This document shows positions 25,792 through 34,792 of a stretch of 64,000 bases of DNA, in pieces. The notes beneath the pieces were generated by a model. It was not told the DNA's origin and made no database searches. It saw nothing but the letters and a program-made list of their open reading frames with translations. Position 1 is the stretch's first letter. Each line of letters starts with the position of its first letter. This DNA is from Bdellovibrionales bacterium (GTDB lineage Bacteria; Bdellovibrionota; Bdellovibrionia; Bdellovibrionales; Bdellovibrionaceae), in contig JAFEAQ010000015.1 in the NCBI GenBank assembly GCA_018266295.1, positions 62,001-126,000 of the forward strand. Reading direction: 5' to 3'. The translations under genes were made by a program, and so were the position numbers.

Positions 25792-27297
25792 ATGAGAAAA
25801 CATAGTGCCTTCACCTTAGTACTCGCTTCTAGCGTCCTTTTGCTTTCAGCCTGTGCGCCAAAGAATTTCCAAGCTTTGGATGAAATCGCCGGCGACACGA
25901 CAAGTGCTGTTGGCTGCAGTGATTTTGAAAGTAAATCTTGGGATGCTGTAAATAAATACCTTATCGAGCAGCAGTCTATGCCGACTGCAGAAGAGTTAAA
26001 AGATCACTTGAGGGTTTCTTTGAAAAGCATCAAAGCTCCTGCGGAGTCTGTGACGCCAGAGAAGCTTGAAGGTCTCGCAAAAGAAATCGATGCTCTCTAC
26101 GAGATCATGTTGACGGACGCCCCGAAGATGGAAAAGGTGCAGGACGCTCAGACCCTTTTAGAAGTCTTGTCCGCAATGGAAATCGGTGACCGCACAACCG
26201 AAAGTAAAGTAGAGCTTCAAGAAAAAGTAACCACGCAGTTTGCAAAAATCAAAGCACGGGCTGCGGCAATGGGTGTTCAGTGTGGAGCTCCGCCTGCACC
26301 GGCTCCCGGCTCATCGGATCAGCCGACGGAGGTAGATCCGGGAGTTGAAAAGATCACGACCAATTTGGCGCTGCCGGTTTATGGTGCGCGTTTTGCCATG
26401 GCTACGGCTTACCAGACATGTCAAGCTCTCAGCGAGCCGGCGATGTCTGCAAGCACCCCTGACATCGAAGATGCAGCGATCAAGGTCACAGGCAAGCACT
26501 CCGATGGTGTCGGCAGCAAGCGCGAGATTGCAAGTGTGACGGCTCTTCTTCGCAGTCATCCGTACTACAAAAACGTCAACAGTTATGGTGCTTCTTGCTT
26601 GAATGGTCGCGCCTATCCAATGATTTACGATTACGGTGGCAAGCCAGCGGTCACGACGGGCCTGACTTCGTATTTGAATTTCTTTAAAAATGCCGGTAAT
26701 GGGACGTCCGTTCTTGGAACGGATTGTTCAGGCCTGATTTACACGGCGCTTGCGACGGCGGGTCTGCGTATTGCTCCTGGTAAGACCATGAAAGCCACAG
26801 GTGTGAGCGGTGTGAGTTCAACAATGTACGTTGAGCCTCAGAAAAATGGTCTCAGTTGCTTGGCAAAAATCACGGTGACACCAAAATCCGATTTAAAGGC
26901 GGGTGATATCGTGGCAGTTCCCGGTCACGTTCTCATGGTCGACACGGTAGGCGCTGATCCGTTTGGTTTGAATGGTGTCAAAACGGCCGATGGTTGTTCG
27001 AATGTCTCAGCGAAAGATTTTGATTTCGTGATCATTCAAAGCAGTCCAAGTAAAAATGCCGTCGGCATCAATCGTTTTCAGGCAAGAGACTATTTGCCAA
27101 CGAGTGATAAGATGCGTGCAACGCTTGAAAAGTATGCTTATTATTCGTGTTTAGCTCGAGTAAATAACAAGAGCTACACTCCAAATTTAGGCACGGGATC
27201 AGTGATTCGTCATAGCCTCACATCGACTTGCATGGGATCACGTATTAAGATGACCCAAGAGGCATGCGTAGAGAGCTGCCCTCAGCTTGTGAAGTAA
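25792..27297 (+). CDS. Lipoprotein with NlpC/P60-like cysteine peptidase domain
   Basis: 501 aa. Lipobox LLLSAC at about residue 21. An N-terminal helical region (about 40-165) is followed by a Pro-rich linker (APPAPAPGSS). The C-terminal domain carries the NlpC/P60-type catalytic Cys in LGTDCSGLIYTALATAGLR and the His in LKAGDIVAVPGHVLMV. Such enzymes cleave peptide stems of peptidoglycan. In a predator a lipid-anchored member could remodel its own or its prey's wall, which is inference. At least eight additional Cys in the mature part suggest disulfides. No obvious SD: the ATG follows AAAATAAAGGC. Confidence 0.75.
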   Translation: MRKHSAFTLVLASSVLLLSACAPKNFQALDEIAGDTTSAVGCSDFESKSWDAVNKYLIEQQSMPTAEELKDHLRVSLKSIKAPAESVTPEKLEGLAKEIDALYEIMLTDAPKMEKVQDAQTLLEVLSAMEIGDRTTESKVELQEKVTTQFAKIKARAAAMGVQCGAPPAPAPGSSDQPTEVDPGVEKITTNLALPVYGARFAMATAYQTCQALSEPAMSASTPDIEDAAIKVTGKHSDGVGSKREIASVTALLRSHPYYKNVNSYGASCLNGRAYPMIYDYGGKPAVTTGLTSYLNFFKNAGNGTSVLGTDCSGLIYTALATAGLRIAPGKTMKATGVSGVSSTMYVEPQKNGLSCLAKITVTPKSDLKAGDIVAVPGHVLMVDTVGADPFGLNGVKTADGCSNVSAKDFDFVIIQSSPSKNAVGINRFQARDYLPTSDKMRATLEKYAYYSCLARVNNKSYTPNLGTGSVIRHSLTSTCMGSRIKMTQEACVESCPQLVK

Positions 27298-27373
27298 TCG
27301 ACCATAGTCTAGGCGGACTTAAGGCGCTTCCTTTTGTCCCCAAGGTCAATTACCATGTGTTTGCGGGGGGATT

Positions 27374-28111
27374 ATGACTCAAGACACTCAGACTCAGGAT
27401 TTAAAACAACCAATCGGTATCTATATTTTAGCGTTGCTTTTCATGCTTGCTCCACTCGGAAATATCATTGTGAGCTTTGCTGGCAGCGGCGTTGCGAACT
27501 GGTACCATCCTGCAGAGTTTGCTGAGCTTGTAAAAACGATTCCTGTTGCTGACTGGCTCTGGCTTGCCGGCATTTTCATTGCGGGTCTTGCGCTCCTGAT
27601 GAGGCACAAATCGGCATGGTTGATTGCTGTAATGGCATTGCTCATCGTGCTTGCGATGAATACCTACAGAGCCTTCACGATCGACGACACTGTTCTGAAT
27701 CCTGAGTTCGTCCGCGTTCAAATCCTGATTTCAATCCTCGTCACGTTCTCTGTTTTGATCATCGCATTCTATGCAAGATATCCCTACTTGGATCGCCGTC
27801 AGCAATGGATGTTCCCTACGGCTCATCGTTACGATGTGAAGTCTCCAGTCATCGTTCACACCGGTGGCGAACTTGCCGGTTTGACAGAGTCTGTATCCAC
27901 AGCAGGTATCCGCATTCGTCTGGCCAAAGCGACCGACAGCCTCAAAGGTAAAACAGAGGTTGAGTTTACATTCTCTGAACTCCCAGGCTTGAATAAAGTG
28001 AAAGCAGAAGTGATTGAGTTCTCAGGCGACGTTCTTCGCCTTAAGTACAAACACTTCGGTTGGGGTGCTCGCGGCGTCCTTGAGGCTTGGCTTAAGTCCA
28101 AAAAAGGCTAG
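27374..28111 (+). CDS. Membrane protein with C-terminal degenerate PilZ domain
   Basis: 245 aa. Four predicted membrane helices lie at about 15-37, 56-75, 80-98 and 113-135. The C-terminal cytosolic part (about 145-240) begins HRYDVKSPVIVHTGGE and has TESVSTAGIRI, which aligns with the PilZ pattern R-x3-R ... D/N-x-S-x2-G. The second Arg is Lys and the D/N position is Ser, so c-di-GMP binding may be weak or lost. Such proteins often tune motility or surface processes. GGGGGG precedes the ATG. It may share a transcript with 28207. Confidence 0.65.
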   Translation: MTQDTQTQDLKQPIGIYILALLFMLAPLGNIIVSFAGSGVANWYHPAEFAELVKTIPVADWLWLAGIFIAGLALLMRHKSAWLIAVMALLIVLAMNTYRAFTIDDTVLNPEFVRVQILISILVTFSVLIIAFYARYPYLDRRQQWMFPTAHRYDVKSPVIVHTGGELAGLTESVSTAGIRIRLAKATDSLKGKTEVEFTFSELPGLNKVKAEVIEFSGDVLRLKYKHFGWGARGVLEAWLKSKKG

Positions 28112-28206
28112 AAAGTCTTACAAAACCAGGACTTTAGTTAGAGTGAACCCTCAAGTTTTGTTGTTCGAATCCGATACGGGAAGCGTAGTGGAAAAGAGGT
28201 TCTGGT

Positions 28207-30141
28207 ATGAAGTTATTTAAATTTTCCGCGGCATTCACAGCTGCGTTCACCATGGCGATCGGCCCATTAGCGCAAGGAGCAGAGGCAAAGGCTACTGCAC
28301 AAACTTACGCTGAAGCAAAGGCTCGCGCCCAAGCTACCAAGGTTGATTACAACGTTGATAAGAAAGCTGTTCAGGAGTTCCTGAAATACACAGGCCTTGC
28401 AACGAAGAAAAAAATGACGGTGGGTGAGTTCCACGCAAAAATGCGTCCTTTCTATCCTCGCACGCTCCGCGCGCAAATGGATGAATGGGCTCGCATGAAC
28501 CGTAACGAACTCATGCCAGAATTCCAAGCCACCACTTACAAAGACAGTGAAGGTAAAGAGCGCGTTCGTTTGATGATGACGAAAGACGGTCAAACGGTTA
28601 CCGCGTCATACAATCCTGATGACAACGCAAAATTCGTAAAAGTGAACAACGTCTTTTTGACGAAAGACGATATCAAGTATCACGAGCAAGCCATTCGTAA
28701 GATTGTTCATGGCAATAAGCCGATCAAAGATCAAATGAACAAAACAAAGCCAAAGAATCAGTTCAAACAATCGATTCTTTTGAGTTATGAAGAGTACAGC
28801 CGCCTGACTGCAAAAGAGCGTGCGGGTTACTTGTTGAAAGTTCGTTACGTTCTTGAAAACTCTGAACGCGTCATGGCTGCTTACTATGGTAAGACAGCAA
28901 TGAATGAAATGAAGAAGGAATTCTTCGTTCAGTGGTTGATGATGGAAGAAGCTAACGCGGCCGGCACCAAGCAAATCCGTGGTGCGAAACCGGGCGATCC
29001 TTGTATCGTCGCGGGCTATTTGGCGTCTTACGGTAATGACTATTCTTGCGGTGGTACAGGCCCAGGCCGTGCGAAGTTGATCCAAGAGATGGAGCAATGG
29101 GGCGGTGGTCGTTGCACCAACGGAACTGTTTCATGTAATCCACTGGTGTACGGTTTCAACTCAAATGGTTCTGCAATCTGCGTAAAAAACGCGGGTAAAA
29201 ACTCTGAAATCTACAACTCGACTTCTCAAGCCTGCCCGAATGCATCTCCTCTGCGCAAAGGCTCAAAGGACGAACAAGCTGATAAAAAACGTATCATTGA
29301 ATCGTACTTGGCTCAGAAAGATCCAGAGACGCTTAAAAAACTCGGCGTTGATGGTTTGACTTTCAAAGACGGTAAAGTTCCAAAAGAACAATACGACTTG
29401 ATCGCTAAATATCTTGGCGACCTGAATACGTACATCGATAAAGCAACGACCGCATGTTCTGTGGCTCCGCTCAGTGATATTCAAAAGGTTCGTAACGAGC
29501 AGCAATCTGCCTGCCAAGCTTTGGCGCTTCGTAAGATTGACCTCGAGTCTTTCCCTGTAGCTCCGCTTCCTCCTCCTGTGCCGCCAGATACAGGTCTTGA
29601 GTGCGGTGCTGATGAAACTCCGCGCAACTCTGAGCCGGTCAACGGCAAGTGCGTGTGTCGAGCGGGGGATGAACTTGGTACGATCACGGAGGACGGTAAA
29701 GAAGTCCCTGCTTGTATCGCGATTGCTCCAATTATTGATAAAGGCAACGACGGTAAAGACGAGTGTAATAAGGATCAACAGCCAAATCCAAATGCGAAAG
29801 AGGGCGATGATTCTTGTAAGAAAGCCGCTGGCGCTTGTACTTGGTGTAAATGGTTGATCGGCGGTCTCGTGTTTGCGGGGGTTGCTGGACTTATCTGGTG
29901 GTTGACTCGTGATAAAGATAAAGATCACAAGACAACGACAGATCCAGATCCATGTCCTCCAGCTCCATTGATCTGCTCTCCGGTGACGAATCCGACAGCG
30001 ACACCGACTCCAACGGCGACGCCTCCACCGATCCAGACACCGCCAGTGGTAGATCCGGATCCGATCCCGACCCCTGCAGTGACTCCGTTTGTTGAGTCCA
30101 CGACAGGAACATCGACGTCGACCTCCGGTGGCGTCAGATAG
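28207..30141 (+). CDS. Large secreted Cys-rich protein with C-terminal membrane helix and Pro/Thr tail
   Basis: 644 aa, no recognised family. Signal peptide 1-24 (ends PLAQGAEA). A Lys-rich helical region spans about 30-270. A Cys-containing region follows (GDPCIVAGYLASYGNDYSCGG to about 345). From 455 there is a Pro-rich hinge (PLPPPVPPD) and a small Cys-rich module (CGADETPRN...CVCRAGDE). A single helix at about 550-566 (WLIGGLVFAGVAGLIWWL) precedes a tail rich in Pro, Thr and Asp. It may be an envelope-spanning or surface protein. AAAGAGG precedes the ATG. It ends with a strong terminator. Confidence 0.75.
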   Translation: MKLFKFSAAFTAAFTMAIGPLAQGAEAKATAQTYAEAKARAQATKVDYNVDKKAVQEFLKYTGLATKKKMTVGEFHAKMRPFYPRTLRAQMDEWARMNRNELMPEFQATTYKDSEGKERVRLMMTKDGQTVTASYNPDDNAKFVKVNNVFLTKDDIKYHEQAIRKIVHGNKPIKDQMNKTKPKNQFKQSILLSYEEYSRLTAKERAGYLLKVRYVLENSERVMAAYYGKTAMNEMKKEFFVQWLMMEEANAAGTKQIRGAKPGDPCIVAGYLASYGNDYSCGGTGPGRAKLIQEMEQWGGGRCTNGTVSCNPLVYGFNSNGSAICVKNAGKNSEIYNSTSQACPNASPLRKGSKDEQADKKRIIESYLAQKDPETLKKLGVDGLTFKDGKVPKEQYDLIAKYLGDLNTYIDKATTACSVAPLSDIQKVRNEQQSACQALALRKIDLESFPVAPLPPPVPPDTGLECGADETPRNSEPVNGKCVCRAGDELGTITEDGKEVPACIAIAPIIDKGNDGKDECNKDQQPNPNAKEGDDSCKKAAGACTWCKWLIGGLVFAGVAGLIWWLTRDKDKDHKTTTDPDPCPPAPLICSPVTNPTATPTPTATPPPIQTPPVVDPDPIPTPAVTPFVESTTGTSTSTSGGVR

Positions 30142-30166
30142 AAAATGGAAATAGATAGTTGAAAAT

Positions 30167-30198
30167 AAAAAAACCCGAGCTCATCACTCGGGTTTTTT
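30167..30198. terminator. Bidirectional intrinsic terminator
   Basis: AAAAACCCGAG / CTCGGGTTTTTT with a seven-base loop has T runs on both strands. It lies between the converging genes at 28207-30141 and 30220-30498. Confidence 0.9.
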
Positions 30199-30219
30199 GT
30201 TTTTTATTTCAAAAATGAA

Positions 30220-30498
30220 TTACTTTTTCTTTTTTGCCGGAGCTTCTTCTTTAGCTTCGATATCTGTCGCTACCATTTTGTATTTGATAGTTACTTTCGC
30301 GCCTTTTTTGAGTTCGCCATGAACAACGGAAGCAGCGTCTTTAGACACCTCCCATTTTTCACCTTTCTTATCAACTACGATCGTTGAATCTGTCACTTCG
30401 AGAATAGGACCAGTGACTTGATATGTTTTTTCTGCCGCAGCAAAAACAGAGCCGCTGATGAATAATGCAATAAGGGTCGTTGATACAAGACGTAACAT
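30220..30498 (-). CDS. Small secreted OB-fold-like protein (DUF5666-like)
   Basis: 92 aa. Signal peptide 1-21 (ends SGSVFAAAE). The mature part has the strand pattern TYQVTGPILEVTDSTIVVDK, then WEVSKD, then LKKGAKVTIKYKMVA, as in small OB-like beta-barrel domains with a fixed G-x-I-x-x-V repeat. The end is a Lys-rich tail (APAKKKK). AAGGAGA precedes the ATG. Single gene with a shared terminator. Periplasmic; no catalytic residues seen. Confidence 0.7.
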   Translation of the reverse strand: MLRLVSTTLIALFISGSVFAAAEKTYQVTGPILEVTDSTIVVDKKGEKWEVSKDAASVVHGELKKGAKVTIKYKMVATDIEAKEEAPAKKKK

Positions 30499-30635
30499 AA
30501 TGTCTCCTTTGTAGATTATGTTTCACGCTAGACTAAATACCGTCCTGACGAATGTCCATATTTGACTCGCCATTGCTCTCTGCAGGAGCGACGAGGAAAG
30601 AAAGTGATAAGATACATAAAAGGGAAGGGGGAAGT

Positions 30636-31214
30636 ATGAATATCGAGCGTATAAAACCTGAAAATACCCCCATCATTCCTGAGATCCCCGAAGAGAAAAC
30701 CCCCTCAGTTCCGGTGAGTTATCCGGAATCGCTGAAGAAGATATTTAGAAATCGTCAAAACCTCGAATGGGAAATTGGTACGGGCTTTCACAGCGGTCCG
30801 ACGGGACGTCGTAAGGGGTACCAGCTGACGATGTGGTCTTTGGTGGCGTCGATGATTGATGCGCTTTTGCTTGTCGGGATGAGCTGTGTCTTTCTGATGG
30901 TGTTTATTAAGATCATCAAAGTGCCTCTTACTAAGGGGCTGCTGCAGGATTTTGCGATGATTTACGTGATTGGCTCATGGCTTTATATGATCACGACGAG
31001 ATTTTTTATCGGCTCATCCATTGGTGAGGCGGCCTGCGATATTCGTTTAGGTAAACCACAAGAGCGGCTGTCGAGCTGGTATTTTCTAAAAGTTGTTGTC
31101 CGTGCAACTCTGGTTATGGCAACGGGAATTATTGTATTACCGATCATTTCCCTCATTTTTGGCCGAGACATTCCCGGGATGATTTCTGGCCTCAAACTTT
31201 TTTCTTTAAAATAG
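30636..31214 (+). CDS. RDD-family membrane protein
   Basis: 192 aa from the ATG at 30636, preceded by GGGGGAAGT. The longer frame from 30552 lacks an SD. A Pro-rich cytosolic N-terminus (about 1-60) leads to three or four membrane helices. The RDD-type features are an Asp in the first helix (MIDALLLVGM) and a second Asp in the loop ACDIRLGKP; the usual first Arg is replaced. RDD proteins are inner-membrane proteins proposed as ion exchangers or accessory subunits. The next gene starts 49 bases downstream behind a strong hairpin. Confidence 0.65.
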   Translation: MNIERIKPENTPIIPEIPEEKTPSVPVSYPESLKKIFRNRQNLEWEIGTGFHSGPTGRRKGYQLTMWSLVASMIDALLLVGMSCVFLMVFIKIIKVPLTKGLLQDFAMIYVIGSWLYMITTRFFIGSSIGEAACDIRLGKPQERLSSWYFLKVVVRATLVMATGIIVLPIISLIFGRDIPGMISGLKLFSLK

Positions 31215-31226
31215 CGTTTTTCAGCG

Positions 31227-31260
31227 ACTCCCTATAAACTGATTTTATAGAGGAGTTTTT
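31227..31260 (+). promoter_or_regulatory. Leader hairpin with T run, enclosing the deacetylase SD
   Basis: ACTCCCTATAAA (31227-31238) pairs with TTTATAGAGGAGT (31244-31256; one bulged A), followed by TTTT and then GCTATG. GAGGAG, the only SD, lies in the 3' arm. It looks like an intrinsic terminator of the RDD gene that overlaps the ribosome site of the next gene. Confidence 0.55.
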
Positions 31261-31263
31261 GCT

Positions 31264-32607
31264 ATGGCTTTTTCCCGTGCTGTTTTGATATTAGCTGCGG
31301 CCTTTGTGCTTTCTTGCAATCACACAGAGACAAAAAAAGAAGAAGTTCGCGAGCCGTCGAGCGTTACTGGCGCCGCCGCAATCCCGTTAAAACAACTTGA
31401 AGAAACTGACATTGCGCCATTGAAAGCCGTAGCAGACAATCAAGACTCACAGCGTGTGAAGGAGCTTCTCAGTGGGATCCGCATCGCGCAAATTCTTGTC
31501 TCTTCTTTTGATGCCCGTCTTGCGAAGGTTTCAGCGGCAAGCGACGCAGATCAGTTGATGAGTTCTCAGCTCTATTGCCGTTTGCAGGAAGTGCGTCCCT
31601 TACAAGAAGCCATCGAGGATAAATTGCGCGTGATTCTTGCCTCGGCAATGCAAAATGGCCCTGCGGGTAAGGAGTGGTTCTATGGTCAACTCCGTGATTT
31701 TGCAAAGGTCGACACCTTAAATGAAATTGCAACAATGCAAATAGTGCGTGTGCTGGCAGAGGATGAAGTTCTTAATTGCGGCGCGAAGAATTGCTTTGCC
31801 GCGGAAGCTGTGAAATTCCCTGAGTTTCACGTAAATCCTTTTGATGACGAAGCCATGGTGACCTACGTTGGCACTCGCATGGTGCAATATTCGAAAGTAA
31901 CACCGGCAGATTTAAAGCCAGGGACTTGCTTTAGCGAGACCCGTGAGCCGAATCAAGCGGGGGTTTATGACTGGGCTCATCGCAATTGGATCGGCTCATC
32001 ACTGCCGTCAGGGCAGTTTGTATTTACTTATGATGATGGCCCCCATCCCAGCTTCACGAAAGAAATTCGTGATACGTGGGCGCGTGCGGGAATGGCAAAG
32101 CCGGCCTTTTTCTGGCTTTCGAAAAATGTCGATCGTCTCAAATCCGTTGTGAATGAAACCAACTCTCAAGGGTATGTCATCGGCTCGCACTCTGTGGATC
32201 ATAAAAACCTTGGAGCTCTTGCAAAAGCGGGAAATACAAAAGCCCTGGATTACGAGATCAACGGTGCGGTGGCAACTCTCAGTAAGGCGCTCGGCCGTCC
32301 CGTGCGCTATTTCCGTTTGCCTTACGGCTCTGGAGTGAAGAGTGCCCTGATTGGCGCACGTTTTCAGGCATTGAATCTTGAACACTTCTTCTGGCGTGTG
32401 GATTCTTTAGATTGGCAGGATAAGAATCCGGCTTCAATCCGTAATCGTGTGGTGGCGCAAATGAAAGCGGTGGGCAGTGGAATTATTCTTTTCCATGACA
32501 TTCATCCTCAATCGGCAAAAGCCGCGCAACTGATGGTGGATTACATCAAGGCAAATCCGAAATACAAAGCGGTCAATATTTTAGATATCCCTGGGCTGCC
32601 GAAATAG
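31264..32607 (+). CDS. NodB-type polysaccharide deacetylase lipoprotein
   Basis: 447 aa. Lipobox VLSC at about residue 18. A helical N-terminal half (about 40-225) of unknown role precedes the NodB domain. The metal site is complete: FTYDDGP (Asp257-Asp258) and SHSVDH (His309, His313). The catalytic-site loops RYFRLPYGSG and ILFHDIHPQ follow. The family removes N-acetyl groups from chitin-like polymers or peptidoglycan; Bdellovibrio is known to deacetylate prey peptidoglycan, so that is an attractive but unproven role. The next gene starts two bases after the stop. Confidence 0.85.
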   Translation: MAFSRAVLILAAAFVLSCNHTETKKEEVREPSSVTGAAAIPLKQLEETDIAPLKAVADNQDSQRVKELLSGIRIAQILVSSFDARLAKVSAASDADQLMSSQLYCRLQEVRPLQEAIEDKLRVILASAMQNGPAGKEWFYGQLRDFAKVDTLNEIATMQIVRVLAEDEVLNCGAKNCFAAEAVKFPEFHVNPFDDEAMVTYVGTRMVQYSKVTPADLKPGTCFSETREPNQAGVYDWAHRNWIGSSLPSGQFVFTYDDGPHPSFTKEIRDTWARAGMAKPAFFWLSKNVDRLKSVVNETNSQGYVIGSHSVDHKNLGALAKAGNTKALDYEINGAVATLSKALGRPVRYFRLPYGSGVKSALIGARFQALNLEHFFWRVDSLDWQDKNPASIRNRVVAQMKAVGSGIILFHDIHPQSAKAAQLMVDYIKANPKYKAVNILDIPGLPK

Positions 32608-32609
32608 TT

Positions 32610-33098
32610 ATGAAAATCCTCGCAGGGGTCTTCAGTGTATTTTTGTTAGGAATCTCCGTTCATGCGGCGGTTCCTTACGGGCAATTAGAAGGCTTGCGCC
32701 GCCAGAGTGTTGTAACAAGGGTCGCTCTCGATAACCCTGAAGATGCAATGATAAAGTCCTGCGGTCTTAAGCCGGATGTAACGGCTATGCTCGGCTCAAA
32801 ACTTGAATCTGCTCTCGATGAGGCCGCGGAGCAGTGGCGGAAGAAGTCTCTGACCTCAGAAGAGATCATATCGTTAAAGGCTAAAATCTCTGTATGTAAA
32901 AATCGCGGTAGTTGTCAGGTCTATGAGAAATTTCTGTCTTCGGTGAAAGTTCCTGAGAGTGAAAAAACGCAATTCACGGAAATACAAAAAGCATTGTCGG
33001 CGACCTTGGAAAAAATCGACGCTGGCAACTACAAAAAAGCCCTGACAACCGTGCCGGAGCCTTGCAAGGTTTTAAAATCTTTAGACGATAAAAATTAA
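32610..33098 (+). CDS. Small secreted protein coupled to the deacetylase
   Basis: 162 aa. Signal peptide 1-19 (ends GISVHA). The mature part is mainly helical with four Cys (KSCGLK, SVCKN, RGSCQVY, EPCKVL), which could make two disulfides. No family recognised. It starts two bases after the deacetylase stop with no separate SD, so it is likely translated by coupling and may work with that enzyme. Its end overlaps the converging DUF2339 gene by four bases. Confidence 0.7.
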   Translation: MKILAGVFSVFLLGISVHAAVPYGQLEGLRRQSVVTRVALDNPEDAMIKSCGLKPDVTAMLGSKLESALDEAAEQWRKKSLTSEEIISLKAKISVCKNRGSCQVYEKFLSSVKVPESEKTQFTEIQKALSATLEKIDAGNYKKALTTVPEPCKVLKSLDDKN

Positions 33099-34711
33099 AT
33101 CTTTCTGAACATCCAGCCGGAAATATAAAGCAATATCCCCGTGACAAGAAGGCATGCAACCCTGGCACCGGTGTTTGCGCCTGATAAGTCATAGAAAAAC
33201 GCCTTCAGTGAAGATAAAATCAGAATCACCAGCGACGAGCGGGCGAAGGTTTTATCTTTGTTCTTATAGCCATAACCCAACACCCCTAAGGCGTATAGAG
33301 CCCACGCGAAAGACACCGCGAAGGAACCGAAGGGTTTTAAGATCGCATAAAGACTCGCCGCCATAAGCACGTGAGGCGTATAGAGCATGGCCGGAATGTC
33401 CTCTTGCTGCTTTTTGAAAATGCCTGAGAATTTAAAGACTCCTAAAAGACCCACGGACATTAAAAAGCCCGAAGCGGTCCAGACGTTTTCATCTTTCGTG
33501 AGCAGGGAGAATAAAATCATCGCGTAGTTCCAAGCAGCAAGCCCAAAACCGATGGCTTTAAGTATTTTACGGAAAAGCTCCCAGTTTTTTGGCCAAGTGG
33601 CGTTGTGATAAAAATAAAGCGCAATCCCCGCAAGAGCTATGAATAGCAATGGCTGATAAATATCCGGCGTCAGAACAAAATAAACTGCGTGAGTTAGAAT
33701 CAAAGTCGCAGACGATAAAAGAATATCTTCGCTCGGGAGGACTGTGTCTTTCGGGAGCCGGCGTTTGAGCGCGGCATAGATCACGAGAAGGACGACGGCA
33801 AATCCCACAGCCGCAAACGGAGCTGCTTCAGGGTAAAGGCGATCGATGAAAGAGTACTCAAGACCATAGAAAAATAGAATCAAAGGGAAATAAGCCAAGG
33901 ACTGCTCGGTCCTTAGTGGCTGCTTGAGGCTCAAGGTGTGATAGAGAGTGCCGCCGATAAAGATAATCGCCTGCAATCCCAGATAAGTCGCTCCGGCTGA
34001 GAGTTCTCCGGGAGCAGAAAAACCGATGATCGCAGTCGTGAAAAGCGCGAAATAAGCGGCGATCACGTTGATAGGACGCGACTCTAAAATCACGGCAATC
34101 ACCGTGTAAGTGACTGAGACCACCAGGAAATAGTTTTGAATGAGATCTGCTTGAATGGCCCCAGAAAAGAAAAAAGGAATTAAATAAGCGCCGATATTTG
34201 AAAGTAAGAGATATGGAAAAAGTAAAAGGCGATCGTAAATGAGAATGCAGCCAATCGAAATCAGCCCGCAAAAAAGCAAAGACACGAGCGGATCATAGAG
34301 TTTATGAACCAGGCATCCGCCAAGGGCCGTTAGAAATAAAATAATACATCCAGCAGCCGGTAAATAACTTAAATATTCGCGATCCTGAGTCTTGATTTTA
34401 AACGCTGCCACGATAAGTGAAAATCCCAGGGCGGTTGCCAGCACCACCTGACGGAACGGAGTCAGCCATCCTGAATCGACGGCCAGTTTTACCAAATACA
34501 ATGCTGCCATAACGACGAAAGCAATCCCTGCAAGTCCAAGCCAACTCATGCCATTTTGGGAAAGATTTTTTTCACGAACTGTGAGAGGTTCCGTTTCCTT
34601 GGCGATCGTTGGGGCCGGTCCATTTACAGGAATGTCTTTTGCGACCCCGAGCATTTTTTCTAAGTGCAAAATGCGGTTTTCCAAGTGATCGACTTTTGCC
34701 TGTAAATCCAT
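33095..34711 (-). CDS. DUF2339-type polytopic membrane protein
   Basis: 538 aa. An N-terminal coiled-coil-like segment (VDHLENRILHLEKML) and a short linker precede about 14 to 16 hydrophobic helices spread from residue 55 to the end. NGMSWLGLAGIAFVVMAALYLVK matches the usual start of the DUF2339 membrane region. The family is uncharacterised; proteins of this shape sit in the inner membrane. The promoter region to 34792 is short (82 bases, with CGGGAGA before the ATG). Four-base overlap of the ends with the converging gene. Confidence 0.7.
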   Translation of the reverse strand: MDLQAKVDHLENRILHLEKMLGVAKDIPVNGPAPTIAKETEPLTVREKNLSQNGMSWLGLAGIAFVVMAALYLVKLAVDSGWLTPFRQVVLATALGFSLIVAAFKIKTQDREYLSYLPAAGCIILFLTALGGCLVHKLYDPLVSLLFCGLISIGCILIYDRLLLFPYLLLSNIGAYLIPFFFSGAIQADLIQNYFLVVSVTYTVIAVILESRPINVIAAYFALFTTAIIGFSAPGELSAGATYLGLQAIIFIGGTLYHTLSLKQPLRTEQSLAYFPLILFFYGLEYSFIDRLYPEAAPFAAVGFAVVLLVIYAALKRRLPKDTVLPSEDILLSSATLILTHAVYFVLTPDIYQPLLFIALAGIALYFYHNATWPKNWELFRKILKAIGFGLAAWNYAMILFSLLTKDENVWTASGFLMSVGLLGVFKFSGIFKKQQEDIPAMLYTPHVLMAASLYAILKPFGSFAVSFAWALYALGVLGYGYKNKDKTFARSSLVILILSSLKAFFYDLSGANTGARVACLLVTGILLYISGWMFRKI

Positions 34712-34792
34712 CGTACATCTCCCGTTGTTAAATCACGGATGCAGCTTACTAAAGTAAGGATGTTTAGATGATGTTGTTCAGCAAACAGAAAG

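Noticed and set aside
28141-28200. T-loop-like GTTCGAATCC, possible tRNA
   Set aside because: No matching acceptor, D or anticodon stems can be formed around it.
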